The position numbers and the translations under genes were made by a program. Positions 41,974 through 49,188 of a DNA stretch of 64,000 bases are shown piece by piece (position 1 is the first letter of the stretch; each line of letters opens with the position of its first letter). The notes under the pieces were generated by a model, which saw only the letters and a list, made by a program, of their open reading frames with translations, did no database searches and was not told the origin of the DNA. This DNA comes from Acidaminococcus hominis. Lineage in GTDB: Bacteria; Bacillota; Negativicutes; Acidaminococcales; Acidaminococcaceae. The stretch lies in assembly GCF_021044795.1 (NCBI RefSeq), contig NZ_JAJNOP010000001.1; one strand, given 5' to 3'.

Positions 41974-42006
41974 AGGATACTGCCAGAATGTGAAGCGAAA
42001 ATGAAA
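41974..42006 (-). promoter_or_regulatory. Regulon promoter D (direct repeats plus -10)
   Basis: Read on the minus strand: TTTCAT-TTTCG-CTTCAC-N10-TATCCT, same spacing as promoters A-C; the second hexamer is weaker. A TACAAT 7 bp further down could serve as alternative -10 box. This fits autoregulation of the regulator-kinase operon. Confidence 0.6.
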
Positions 42007-42147
42007 ACTTTAAGGTTAGCAAAGACTAATATGCCAAAAAATCTTAAAAAATCCCGTAAAGCCTGATATTAACTGGCTTTGCAGCAGAAATAGGGAAACA
42101 AAAAAACGACCTGCTGAAAAAAATATAAAATTTTTTCTAAAAGGGTA

Positions 42148-42176
42148 TTGCCTAAATGCGGCTTGTATGCTAGAAT
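42148..42176 (+). promoter_or_regulatory. Promoter of an intergenic transcript
   Basis: TTGCCT (42148-42153) and TAGAAT (42171-42176) are 17 bp apart. No coding gene follows on this strand before the terminator at 42465. Confidence 0.5.
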
Positions 42177-42182
42177 CATTCC

Positions 42183-42503
42183 TGTAAGTAAAGGCTAACC
42201 GCATTGTCTTTATTTTTTTCAGGTGAGGTTAGCGAAAACTAACCTCACCACTCCCCTTGTTTATTAGCCTTTAGTTTGACCGGCGGCGGGTTGTGTGCCC
42301 CTGCTGTGCCGGACAAGCTGCCAGGAGGCAGCTGGAAAGCAGATGCCCTTAGGGCACCAACACAATCTGCCTTCCTCGTGAGAACTGTGTACTGGCGAAT
42401 GCTTATCATATGGAAACAGAACTCCTCCTGTTTCTCCCTAACCAATTGTTGTCAACCTTCAAACAAAAACAGCGGCAGAGAGCGCAACTCTGCCGCTGTT
42501 TTT
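42183..42503 (+). ncRNA. Candidate structured small RNA of unknown type
   Basis: About 320 nt between a promoter and a strong terminator contain no plausible ORF but many stems. AAAGGCTAA (42190) pairs with TTAGCCTTT (42264), enclosing the perfect hairpin GGTGAGGTTAG-CGAAAA-CTAACCTCACC. CCGGC pairs with GCCGG around a G/C-rich loop (42280-42312). GCTGCC-AGGA-GGCAGC follows, then GCAGAT and ATCTGC enclosing GCCC-TTA-GGGC. TTGTGT in one loop can pair with ACACAA further down. I could not match it to SRP RNA, RNase P RNA, 6S, tmRNA or a riboswitch I know. Confidence 0.4.
42465..42503. terminator. Strong bidirectional terminator
   Basis: AAAAACAGCGGCAGAG pairs with CTCTGCCGCTGTTTTT around AGCGCAA. 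It can end the candidate small RNA on the plus strand and the radical SAM operon on the minus strand. Confidence 0.88.
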
Positions 42504-42513
42504 GTATTTCCGG

Positions 42514-43356
42514 CTAACAGTTGCCGGTATAGACGTGGTGCAGGGATTTCCGGGCCAGTTCCGCCAGTTTCCTGACCTGTTCCGGGTCCGTGGCAGGAAT
42601 GTTGCACTGCCAGCGGGGGAAGTACCGGGTCAGGTGGAGGGGAATTTCCGGAGAAAGGCTGGCCAGCCAGGCCACTTCCTGTTCCAGGACGTCTTCCTGG
42701 TCGTTTTTTCCCGGTATCAGCAGGGTGGTGATTTCCACGTGGCAGCCCAGGAGGTGGGCGGTGCGGATATTTTCCTTGACCACTTCCAGATCTCCGCCCA
42801 GCCAGGCGTAGTATTCTGGGGTAAAGCCCTTCAGGTCGATATTGGCTGCGTCAATCAGCGGCAGCAGGGCTTTCCAGGGACCGGGAGAAATATAGCCGTT
42901 AGTTACCAGGACCGTTTTCAGGTTCTTTTCTTTTAGCAATTTGGCACAGTCCCGGACGTATTCGTAGCCCACTAGGGGTTCGTTGTAGGTAAAGGCCACG
43001 CCAATATTGCCGGCCCGTTCCTGGTAGTCCAGGGCCATTTGGACCAGCTCTGCCGGGGACAGGGTCATTCGGGCGGCTTCTTCCCCGGCCTGGGAAATGG
43101 AGGCGTTCTGGCAGAAGGGGCAGCGCAGGTTGCAGCCAAAGGTGCCCACGGACAGGATTAAGGAACCAGGGTAGAACTGGGCCAGGGGTTTCTTTTCAAT
43201 GGGATCCAGGGCAATGGACGTGAGCTTGCCGTAGCTTTTGGAAAGCAGGTGTCCATCCAGGTTGATCCGGGCCCGGCAGAAGCCGGTTACGTCCGGGGGC
43301 AGGGTGCAGCGCCGGGGGCACAGGGTACACAGGACGTTTCCAGGGTGGCGCTTCAT
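42514..43356 (-). CDS. amrS: AmmeMemoRadiSam system radical SAM enzyme
   Basis: This 280-residue enzyme has the radical SAM cluster motif TFGCNLRCPFCQN (CxxxCxxC) near 75, preceded by a Cys-rich start NVLCTLCPRRCTLPP and CRAR. The rest of the barrel shows TYNEPLVGYEYV and LVTNGYISPG, as in pyruvate-formate-lyase activating enzymes. It overlaps the AMMECR1/Memo fusion gene by 4 bp (ATGA), so the three parts of the AmmeMemoRadiSam system are made together. The function of the system is not established; a substrate radical or modification reaction is presumed. Confidence 0.9.
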   Translation of the reverse strand: MKRHPGNVLCTLCPRRCTLPPDVTGFCRARINLDGHLLSKSYGKLTSIALDPIEKKPLAQFYPGSLILSVGTFGCNLRCPFCQNASISQAGEEAARMTLSPAELVQMALDYQERAGNIGVAFTYNEPLVGYEYVRDCAKLLKEKNLKTVLVTNGYISPGPWKALLPLIDAANIDLKGFTPEYYAWLGGDLEVVKENIRTAHLLGCHVEITTLLIPGKNDQEDVLEQEVAWLASLSPEIPLHLTRYFPRWQCNIPATDPEQVRKLAELARKSLHHVYTGNC

Positions 43357-44750
43357 AAATGTCTCACCACCTTGAAGCGCCAGAGCTTAATGGGCTCGCT
43401 GGCACCAATCTGTCCTTTTTGCCGGGCAATGGCTACCTGTTTTTCCGGGGTATCCACGCCGTCCAGATCCGGCAACAGCAGCCCTCGGCGTTCATCCAGG
43501 GCGCTGCCCACAATGACCCCGTAGGTGCTGGGGTCCAAATAGGACGTATCCGGGATGGGCTCTTTTTCCCCCAGGACGTCCACACTGTACTCCAGATCCG
43601 GCAGTTCCTCGGGCCGGACCGGGGTGAAACGGGGATCCCGGCTGGCGGCGGAAATGCCGTTGGAGAGGATTTCCCGGGCAATATTTTCCTGGACCGGGGA
43701 AATGGTGCCGATGCAGCCTCGGAGCTGATTGTCCTTGTGGAGGGTGACGAAGACCCCGGCCCGTTGGTTCAGCATTTCCGGAGGCAGTCCCTCCGGCAGG
43801 GAAGCCGGCTGGTGCTCCTTCACAAAGGTTTCTACGCTGCGCCGGGCCAGTTTCACGTAGGGGTCTTCCTGGGACTGGCGGAGCAGCCGGGCCGCCGCTT
43901 CTTCCTGGAGCAGCTGGGGTAGAAATTCCCGGCTTTTGTCCTTTCCCTGAGGGAAGAAGGAGGCTACCCCGTAGCCCACCCCAAAGGGACCCTCGTGGGA
44001 CAGCAGCTGGCTTTTTACCGCCAGGCCGTCCAGGGCCCCGGCCATGATCCAGAAGGAACGGAGGCCGCATTCTGCTGCCCGCTCACAAAGGTGGTGGTCT
44101 AGGCTTAATAGGGTAAGGAAATCTCCCTTGCCCAGGGCTTCCGTACAGCTTTGGTCAAAAACGGGGCCTTCCTGGGCAAAGCCGTAGGGGCCTTCGGCCA
44201 AAAGCTTGTGGGACAGGTCGCCGCTGGCAATGTATACGGCCCGGCGGCCCAGGTGGTTGACGGCGGCTGCAATGGCCTGGCCCAGGGCATAGTGGGCCTT
44301 GGCTGGCAGACCGGACAGACCAATCCGGACAATTTTTACCTGGTCCAGGGAGCCGTGCTGGCGGTAAAAGTACAGGGGAATCAGGGTGCCGTGGTCCAGT
44401 TCCGCCTGACGGGCCCCCAGGGGTCCTGCGGGGACGCCCCGGGCTTCTGCCTGCCGGCTGATTTCCTTGGCAAGCTGCTGGTCATAGGTTACCTGCACCG
44501 TCACCTGCGGGGCCCGGAAGGCCGCAAAATTGCCGGAGCCTGTGGCGTCCGGGGTGATGTGGAAATAATCCAGGTAGAGCTCCGCATGGGGACTGGTGAT
44601 AATCAGGGTGTCCGGCTGGAGCTGGGCAGCCTGGGCCATGACGGTTTCATAGGCATCAATGGTCTTTTGGATTTTCTTTTCTTCTCCCCGGCCCACTTCC
44701 GGCAGGATAATGGGCGGATGGGGTACTGCGAACGCAGCCAAGATGGGCAT
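43353..44750 (-). CDS. Memo-AMMECR1 fusion protein (AmmeMemoRadiSam system A+B)
   Basis: This 465-residue protein joins two domains. Residues 1-265 form a Memo/class III extradiol dioxygenase-like domain (AAFAVPHPPIILPEVG, ITSPHAELYLDY, ELDHGTLIPLYFY, YIASGDLSHKL). Residues about 290-465 form the AMMECR1 domain with GVFVTLHKDNQLRGCIGTI and SRDPRFTPVRPEELPDLEYSVDVL. I start at ATG 44750 (MPILAAF) after GAGG; a GTG nine bases earlier is less likely. Fusion of the two parts in one chain is known in bacteria. It is followed by the radical SAM gene in the same operon. Confidence 0.9.
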   Translation of the reverse strand: MPILAAFAVPHPPIILPEVGRGEEKKIQKTIDAYETVMAQAAQLQPDTLIITSPHAELYLDYFHITPDATGSGNFAAFRAPQVTVQVTYDQQLAKEISRQAEARGVPAGPLGARQAELDHGTLIPLYFYRQHGSLDQVKIVRIGLSGLPAKAHYALGQAIAAAVNHLGRRAVYIASGDLSHKLLAEGPYGFAQEGPVFDQSCTEALGKGDFLTLLSLDHHLCERAAECGLRSFWIMAGALDGLAVKSQLLSHEGPFGVGYGVASFFPQGKDKSREFLPQLLQEEAAARLLRQSQEDPYVKLARRSVETFVKEHQPASLPEGLPPEMLNQRAGVFVTLHKDNQLRGCIGTISPVQENIAREILSNGISAASRDPRFTPVRPEELPDLEYSVDVLGEKEPIPDTSYLDPSTYGVIVGSALDERRGLLLPDLDGVDTPEKQVAIARQKGQIGASEPIKLWRFKVVRHL

Positions 44751-44808
44751 AAAAAACACCTCGCTTTACTGCCTCTATTGTACCATATGCCGGGGCAGAA
44801 CGCAGAAA

Positions 44809-44846
44809 CGGCCCGCCCAATTCTTGCGAAAGAACGGGCAGGCCGT
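44809..44846 (-). terminator. Hairpin with terminator features past the decayed UDG copy
   Basis: ACGGCCTGCCCGTTCTT pairs with AAGAATTGGGCGGGCCGT around TCGC, followed on the minus strand by TTTCTG. It resembles the terminator at 45060-45104 in its ends (ACGGCCTG…GGCCGTTT) and may be its duplicate. The 360 bases from 44751 to 45118 hold this hairpin, the gene fragment at 44960 and the second terminator; no intact gene is seen. Confidence 0.5.
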
Positions 44847-44959
44847 AAACTAAAATTTGGAAAAGGTGCCGTAAGTCAAGGGCGGCAGGAAAAAATGCGG
44901 CAAGGGAGTGAAGCAGAGAGCAGCTCCTAACGAAAATGCCTTCAGCTGGCCTGATTTTG

Positions 44960-45058
44960 CCCTGTGAACCCTTAAAATAGCCAGGGGCTACACTGGGTAA
45001 GACTGCAATGCCCCGGGACTTGAGAAAGGCAATTTAGCGCTCCAAAAAGTGCTGGCCG
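44960..45058 (-). pseudogene. Decayed fragment of the neighbouring uracil-DNA glycosylase gene
   Basis: Read on the minus strand, this stretch gives GQHFLER-stop-IAFLKSRGIAVLPSVAPGYFKG. The intact gene at 45119-45766 has GKRFLEREISLLKPRVIVALGSVALRYFKG at the same place, so about 18 of 30 residues match and the frame is kept apart from one stop codon. DNA identity is also plain, e.g. CCTTAAAATAG in both. The rest of the copy is not recognisable. It lies just beyond the terminator of the intact gene, which suggests an old tandem duplication followed by decay. Confidence 0.75.
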
Positions 45059-45059
45059 C

Positions 45060-45104
45060 AAAAACGGCCTGCGCTATTTCTCAAAAGAGGAACAACACAG
45101 GCCG
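45060..45104 (-). terminator. Terminator of the rnf-to-glycosylase operon
   Basis: On the minus strand CGGCCTG pairs with CAGGCCG across a 26-base loop with some inner pairing, followed by TTTTT. It stands 15 bp after the glycosylase stop codon. Confidence 0.6.
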
Positions 45105-45118
45105 TACGCAAAGCGGTA

Positions 45119-45766
45119 TCAGGAACGTTTGGTGAAAAGGGAAAACAGGTTTATGGGGCGCACGCTGCACAGGGGGTACTGGGGGTCCGCCTCCAGCGCC
45201 TTTGCCCGGGCGGCTTCCAAATCGTGGAACACATCCCATTTGGCGGCAATCTGGGCCTTTCCCGTAAGCCGGAGCAGGTAGGACGGATGGAAGGTGGCAA
45301 TGCAGTCGATGCCTTGGGAGGTTCTAAAGAAGGTGCCCCTTTCCCGGGTAATTCTGGCCTGTGGGCCCTTAAAATAGCGCAGGGCTACACTGCCTAGGGC
45401 CACAATGACTCGGGGCTTGAGAAGGGAAATTTCGCGCTCTAGGAAACGTTTACCGCAGAAGCTGCCTTCTTCCGGGGTGGGGGTCCGGTTGCCTTTGGGC
45501 CGGCATTTGATGACGTTGGTGGTAAGCACGTGGTCCCGGGTGATTTTTACAGACCACAGGGCCTTGTCCAGCAGCTGGCCGCTGGGACCAATCAGGGGAC
45601 AGCCGTACTCATCCTCCACGCCCCCAGGGCCTTCCCCTACCAGCAGCAGGGGGCTTTTCGGGTCGCCAAACCAGCCCACAGGGGCTTTGCAGTCCCCGCG
45701 CAGGGGGCAGGCGGAGCAGTCTTCCAGTTCATTTTCCAATTGGCGCCAGGCCGATTCTTCTTCCAT
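45119..45766 (-). CDS. Uracil-DNA glycosylase, family 4 type
   Basis: This 215-residue enzyme removes uracil from DNA. Four cysteines for a [4Fe-4S] cluster are in CSACPLRGDC and in CRPKGNRTPTPEEGSFCG; motif 1 is VGEGPGGVEDEYGCPLIGPSG and motif 3 ATFHPSYLLR. The usual Glu/Ala start of motif 1 (GEAPG) is GEGPG here. It is the last gene of the leftward rnf operon, 17 bp after the Gx transporter gene, an odd partner for an energy-conserving complex. A decayed partial copy lies directly downstream. Confidence 0.88.
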   Translation of the reverse strand: MEEESAWRQLENELEDCSACPLRGDCKAPVGWFGDPKSPLLLVGEGPGGVEDEYGCPLIGPSGQLLDKALWSVKITRDHVLTTNVIKCRPKGNRTPTPEEGSFCGKRFLEREISLLKPRVIVALGSVALRYFKGPQARITRERGTFFRTSQGIDCIATFHPSYLLRLTGKAQIAAKWDVFHDLEAARAKALEADPQYPLCSVRPINLFSLFTKRS

Positions 45767-45783
45767 GCTTTACGTTTCCTCCC

Positions 45784-46308
45784 TTACAGGTGCAGTTGTT
45801 TTTCCACCCGGTCCAGGAAAAAGCCGGCCAAAAAACCGGTAAAGAGACCGGTGGGAATGCCAATGGCAATCAGGACGGGCAGATAGGAAAACAGGGCCGT
45901 GGTCTGCATCAAGAGAACGGCCGCAAAAATCTGGCCGCAGTTGTGGCAAAAGGCCCCCAAAAGGCCCACCCCGACAGGGGAGAACCATTGTTTTTTTACG
46001 GCCAGGGCCATGCAGAGAAAGCTGAGTACGGCGCCTCCCAGCCCAATCATGAAGCCCGGGGTGAAAAGGCCGGTGAAAAGCAGCCCCGTTAAAAGCAGCC
46101 GGGTGGTGAGGAACAGGGCGCCTTTGGTGGTTCCGTACAGGTACAGCACAATCATGGTGACACTGTTGCCCAGGCCCAAATGGGCGCCGGGCAGGGGCAG
46201 CAGGTAGGCTACGCTGGTTTCCGCCAGGCGCAGGGCAATGGCGGCGGCCAAGAGGATACCCAGCTGGGTCAGGTCACGGGTGGTCAGTTTACCGGAGGAT
46301 GGCGTCAT
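45784..46308 (-). CDS. Gx transporter family membrane protein (Hpre_diP_synt_I)
   Basis: This ~174-residue protein has about five hydrophobic segments and the family's Gly-rich PGAHLGLGNSVTMIVLYLYG plus GFMIGLGGAVLSFLCMAL. The family was first named heptaprenyl diphosphate synthase component I but looks like an S-component-type transporter. It is commonly found next to a NusG_II protein, ApbE and Rnf genes. I start at ATG 46308, seven bases after AAGGAG, inside the end of the previous gene (20-bp overlap). Substrate unknown; a flavin or quinone precursor would fit the neighbours. Confidence 0.82.
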   Translation of the reverse strand: MTPSSGKLTTRDLTQLGILLAAAIALRLAETSVAYLLPLPGAHLGLGNSVTMIVLYLYGTTKGALFLTTRLLLTGLLFTGLFTPGFMIGLGGAVLSFLCMALAVKKQWFSPVGVGLLGAFCHNCGQIFAAVLLMQTTALFSYLPVLIAIGIPTGLFTGFLAGFFLDRVEKQLHL

Positions 46309-46666
46309 GATCATTCTCCTTTGCAGCAGTGGTCAGGGTGACCAGTACCTTTTCCGGCACGCAGGCCACGGTCTGGCCGGATTGGGTGATTTTGCCCTGG
46401 TGGACGCAGACCTTGTCCGGGCAGGGGGACGAAATGACCCTTCCGCCGTCCTTGTCGTAGGCGATGACCATTTCACCGTCTTGGACCGGGACGATCAGTT
46501 TGGTTTCTGAAGTGACATTTTTCAGTTCGATCCGCTGGAGGACCTGCTGGTCCCGGCGCACCACCAAAACTTTATTCTGGGCGGAGGGATCCGCCCGAAA
46601 CAGGAAGTAGCTGACTAGGCCGGCCAGGGCCAGCACCAAAATCAGCCAAAAATCATTTTTACGCAT
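46289..46666 (-). CDS. NusG domain II-containing exported protein
   Basis: This 125-residue protein has an N-terminal membrane anchor (FWLILVLALAGLVSYFLF) and a small beta domain of the NusG_II family with ISSPCPDKVCVHQGKI and VACVPEKVLVTL, including the conserved Cys pair. Its function is not known; it is nearly always encoded beside ApbE, Gx transporter and Rnf or related genes, so a role in flavoprotein or redox maturation outside the membrane is suspected. It follows apbE by 9 bp. Confidence 0.85.
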   Translation of the reverse strand: MRKNDFWLILVLALAGLVSYFLFRADPSAQNKVLVVRRDQQVLQRIELKNVTSETKLIVPVQDGEMVIAYDKDGGRVISSPCPDKVCVHQGKITQSGQTVACVPEKVLVTLTTAAKENDHDAILR

Positions 46667-46675
46667 AACGTCTCC

Positions 46676-47677
46676 TTACTTTCCAGGGGTAAATATTTTG
46701 GCAAGGCCCGAGGATACATGAAGGGTACCTTCACTATCCACGTAGACCATTTCCAGTTCCGGATCCTTTTCTACCAGGTCCAGGGCCTGCTGCCAGGGCA
46801 GCCCAAAGAGCAGGGTGGAGTAGTAGTCCGCCCAGAAGGCGGAATGGGTAACCACCGTTACGGAGCGGCAGAAGCGGGAAGGCCAGCCGGTGCCCGGGTC
46901 CAGAATGTGGTGATAGCGGACCCCGTCCACTTCGTAGTAGCGCTGGTAGTCCCCGCTGGTGGCAATGGCTGTGCCGGCGGGCACCAGCAAGGTACCCAGC
47001 ACCTTTTGGGCGTTCCGGGGATCCTGGATGCCGATTTTCCAAGGCTTTCCGTCGGGCTTATTGCCGATAATCTTGATGTTGCCCCCAGCGTTTACCAGGG
47101 CCGTTTGGATGCCCGGCTCCTTGGCCAGCTGGTTGGCGGTCTGCTCAACGGCGTAGCCTTTGGCTACCGCTCCCAGATCCAGCTGGGCACCATTTGCCAA
47201 AGTGATGGTACCGTTCTCCTGGGATACAGTATACTTGTCCGGACCGCATTTGGCCAGAGCCTGATGAATTTCTTCTGCGGTGGGCACGGTTTTGCTGTCC
47301 CGGTGCTGGTTCCAGACCTGGATGACGGGCCCCAGGGTTACGTCCAAAGGAGCGTTATGCAGAGGGGCAATCTGCTGGAGGATATCCAGCAGGTAGGGGG
47401 AAGCCTTTTGGGGTCCCTTGCCCGCTGCCTGGTTGATGGCGTACAGGTCCTGGGGCCCCTGGGCCGTGTAGGGGTCTGTTTCGTTGGCAATGGTTTGGAA
47501 CAGGGTAAAGGCCCTGGCGGTAGCGTCCTGAAGCTGCGTTTTGCTGTCACCGGTGGTGGTAATGGTGACAATGGTATCCATCATAAACCGGGTATCCTCA
47601 TGTTTTGCCGGTTGAAAAAAGCAGCCCGATAAAATCAGGCTGCTGAAAAACAAAGTTAACGCAAGAAGTTTTTTCAT
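46676..47677 (-). CDS. apbE: FAD:protein FMN transferase (lipoprotein)
   Basis: This 333-residue lipoprotein (lipobox LILSGC) transfers FMN from FAD to a Thr of target proteins on the outer side of the membrane. Family signs are FMMDTIVTITTTG, AQLDLGAVAKGYAVEQ, NAGGNIKIIG, GTAIATSGDYQRYY and HHILDPGTGWPS. Its likely targets are RnfG and RnfD, which are encoded in the same operon. The start ATG 47677 overlaps the rnfB stop as ATGA, so translation is coupled to the complex it serves. Confidence 0.92.
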   Translation of the reverse strand: MKKLLALTLFFSSLILSGCFFQPAKHEDTRFMMDTIVTITTTGDSKTQLQDATARAFTLFQTIANETDPYTAQGPQDLYAINQAAGKGPQKASPYLLDILQQIAPLHNAPLDVTLGPVIQVWNQHRDSKTVPTAEEIHQALAKCGPDKYTVSQENGTITLANGAQLDLGAVAKGYAVEQTANQLAKEPGIQTALVNAGGNIKIIGNKPDGKPWKIGIQDPRNAQKVLGTLLVPAGTAIATSGDYQRYYEVDGVRYHHILDPGTGWPSRFCRSVTVVTHSAFWADYYSTLLFGLPWQQALDLVEKDPELEMVYVDSEGTLHVSSGLAKIFTPGK

Positions 47678-48594
47678 TTTCTGGCTTGGGCCTGAGCCTG
47701 AGCAGAAGGACAATTGGCGGCCATGGCGCAGCAGGCGCAGCCGGTAGGTTGTTCTTTGGCAGGGGCTTCAGGGGAGCCGGTAACCGGCGTAACGTAAACC
47801 AGGCACTTCCGGGGGCATTTTTCTACGCAGATGCCGCAGCCATCGCACTTGGTGTAGTCGATTACAGGAATGCTGCCGTTGACACCGTCTTCCATGGTGA
47901 TGCAGTGCTGCGGGCAGTTCTTGGCGCACATGCCGCAGCTGATGCAGGATACCTTGCAGTCAGTCATGGCAGCTTTGCCTTTTTCACGATTGTTGCATTC
48001 CACCAGGACGTTCTTGGAAGCATCAATCATTTCAATCAGCAGCTGCGGGCAGGCTTTGGCGCAGGCTTCGCAGCCGACACATTTGTTGTAGTCGAATTCG
48101 GGCAGGCCGTTGGCACCGATTTTCAGGGCACCGAAGTTGCAGGCGTCCACGCAGGCGCCGTCTCCGAAGCAGCCGTAGTTGCATTGGCCGGGGCCGCCGG
48201 TCTGCTGGGCTCTCAGGTAGCAGTTGTGGACACCTTCGTAGTTGGAAATACGGGTCCGGTTGGCAGTGCAGCCGTTGCAGTGCAGGCGGGGAATGTAGCG
48301 GATGGCGTTCTCGTCATCGCCGGTGTCTTCCACACCCATCACAGCGCCGATGGCTTTTTTGCTGTCGGAGTTGGCTACAACGCATTTGTTGGCGTCAGCC
48401 TCTCCGGCTACAATGGCGTTGGCCAGGGCAGCGCAGCCTGCGTAGCCGCAGCCGCCGCAGTTGGCGCCGGGCAGCAGGTTGGTGACTTCGTTGATGCGCG
48501 GATCTTCTTCAACGGCAAACTTCTTGCCGGCAGTTGCCAGGACAAGACCGAAAATGCCGCCCAAGACCGCAACCAGAATTATAGCAGTTGTCAT
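47674..48594 (-). CDS. rnfB: Rnf complex iron-sulfur subunit B
   Basis: This 306-residue subunit carries electrons between ferredoxin and the membrane part. It has an N-terminal membrane helix, a first cluster motif NCGGCGYAGC with a further Cys, a Cys-rich middle (HCNGCTANRT, CFGDGACVDACNFGAL) and several ferredoxin-type motifs CVGCEACAKACP, CISCGMCAKNCP and CDGCGICVEKCP, so at least five or six [4Fe-4S] clusters are possible, more than in the proteobacterial form. The C-terminal tail has another Cys pair (GCACCAMAANC). It is the last Rnf gene, as usual in clostridial-type operons. Confidence 0.93.
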   Translation of the reverse strand: MTTAIILVAVLGGIFGLVLATAGKKFAVEEDPRINEVTNLLPGANCGGCGYAGCAALANAIVAGEADANKCVVANSDSKKAIGAVMGVEDTGDDENAIRYIPRLHCNGCTANRTRISNYEGVHNCYLRAQQTGGPGQCNYGCFGDGACVDACNFGALKIGANGLPEFDYNKCVGCEACAKACPQLLIEMIDASKNVLVECNNREKGKAAMTDCKVSCISCGMCAKNCPQHCITMEDGVNGSIPVIDYTKCDGCGICVEKCPRKCLVYVTPVTGSPEAPAKEQPTGCACCAMAANCPSAQAQAQARK

Positions 48595-48612
48595 AATTGT
48601 TCAGCTCCTAAC

Positions 48613-49188
48613 TTAATGGATGCCGCTCATTCCCATCATGGAAATGGACATACAGCTGGCAGTGATCAAAGCAATGGGCAGGCTCCGCAGGCATTTGGGC
48701 AGGGCATCTTCATCCAAACGTTCCCGAATGCAGGAGAACAGCAGGATGGCCATGGTGTAGCCCAGGGAGGTACCGATGGAGTTGGCTACGGAATCGATGA
48801 AGTCGTAGTTCTTCGTTACGTTGATCAAAGCAATACCCAGGATGGCGCAGTTGGTGGTGATCAGAGGCAGGTAGATACCCATGGCCTTGTGCAGGGCGGG
48901 CATAGCCTTTTTCATGAACATTTCAACCAGCTGTACCAGGGTGGCAATGGCCAGAATGAACACCAGGGTGTTCAGGTATTCCAGATGGTAGGGAACCAGC
49001 AGCAGGTAATAAATCCCGTAGGAAAGGATAGTGGCCAGCAGCATTACGAAGGATACGGCAGCACTCATACCTACAGAGTTGTTGAAGTTCTTGGATACCC
49101 CCAAGAAGGAGCACATGCCCAGGAACTGGGACAAAATGATGTTGGAAACGAAAATGGCACCAAAGATAATGCCGAATGTACTACCCAT
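48613..49188 (-). CDS. rnfA: Rnf complex membrane subunit A
   Basis: This 191-residue membrane protein has six hydrophobic segments and the typical ILSQFLGMCSFLGVSKN start and LPLITTNCAILGIAL in the centre, whose Cys belongs to the pair that, with RnfE, binds a membrane [2Fe-2S] cluster. Its gene overlaps rnfE by 8 bp. Confidence 0.94.
   Translation of the reverse strand: MGSTFGIIFGAIFVSNIILSQFLGMCSFLGVSKNFNNSVGMSAAVSFVMLLATILSYGIYYLLLVPYHLEYLNTLVFILAIATLVQLVEMFMKKAMPALHKAMGIYLPLITTNCAILGIALINVTKNYDFIDSVANSIGTSLGYTMAILLFSCIRERLDEDALPKCLRSLPIALITASCMSISMMGMSGIH

Noticed and set aside
42183..42503. Possible cobalamin riboswitch, SRP RNA, 6S RNA, RNase P RNA or tmRNA
   Set aside because: The GCCAGGAGGCAGC stem faintly resembles a B12 box, but the rest of the core is missing. 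None of the conserved cores of the other RNAs is present, and no coding gene follows on the strand.
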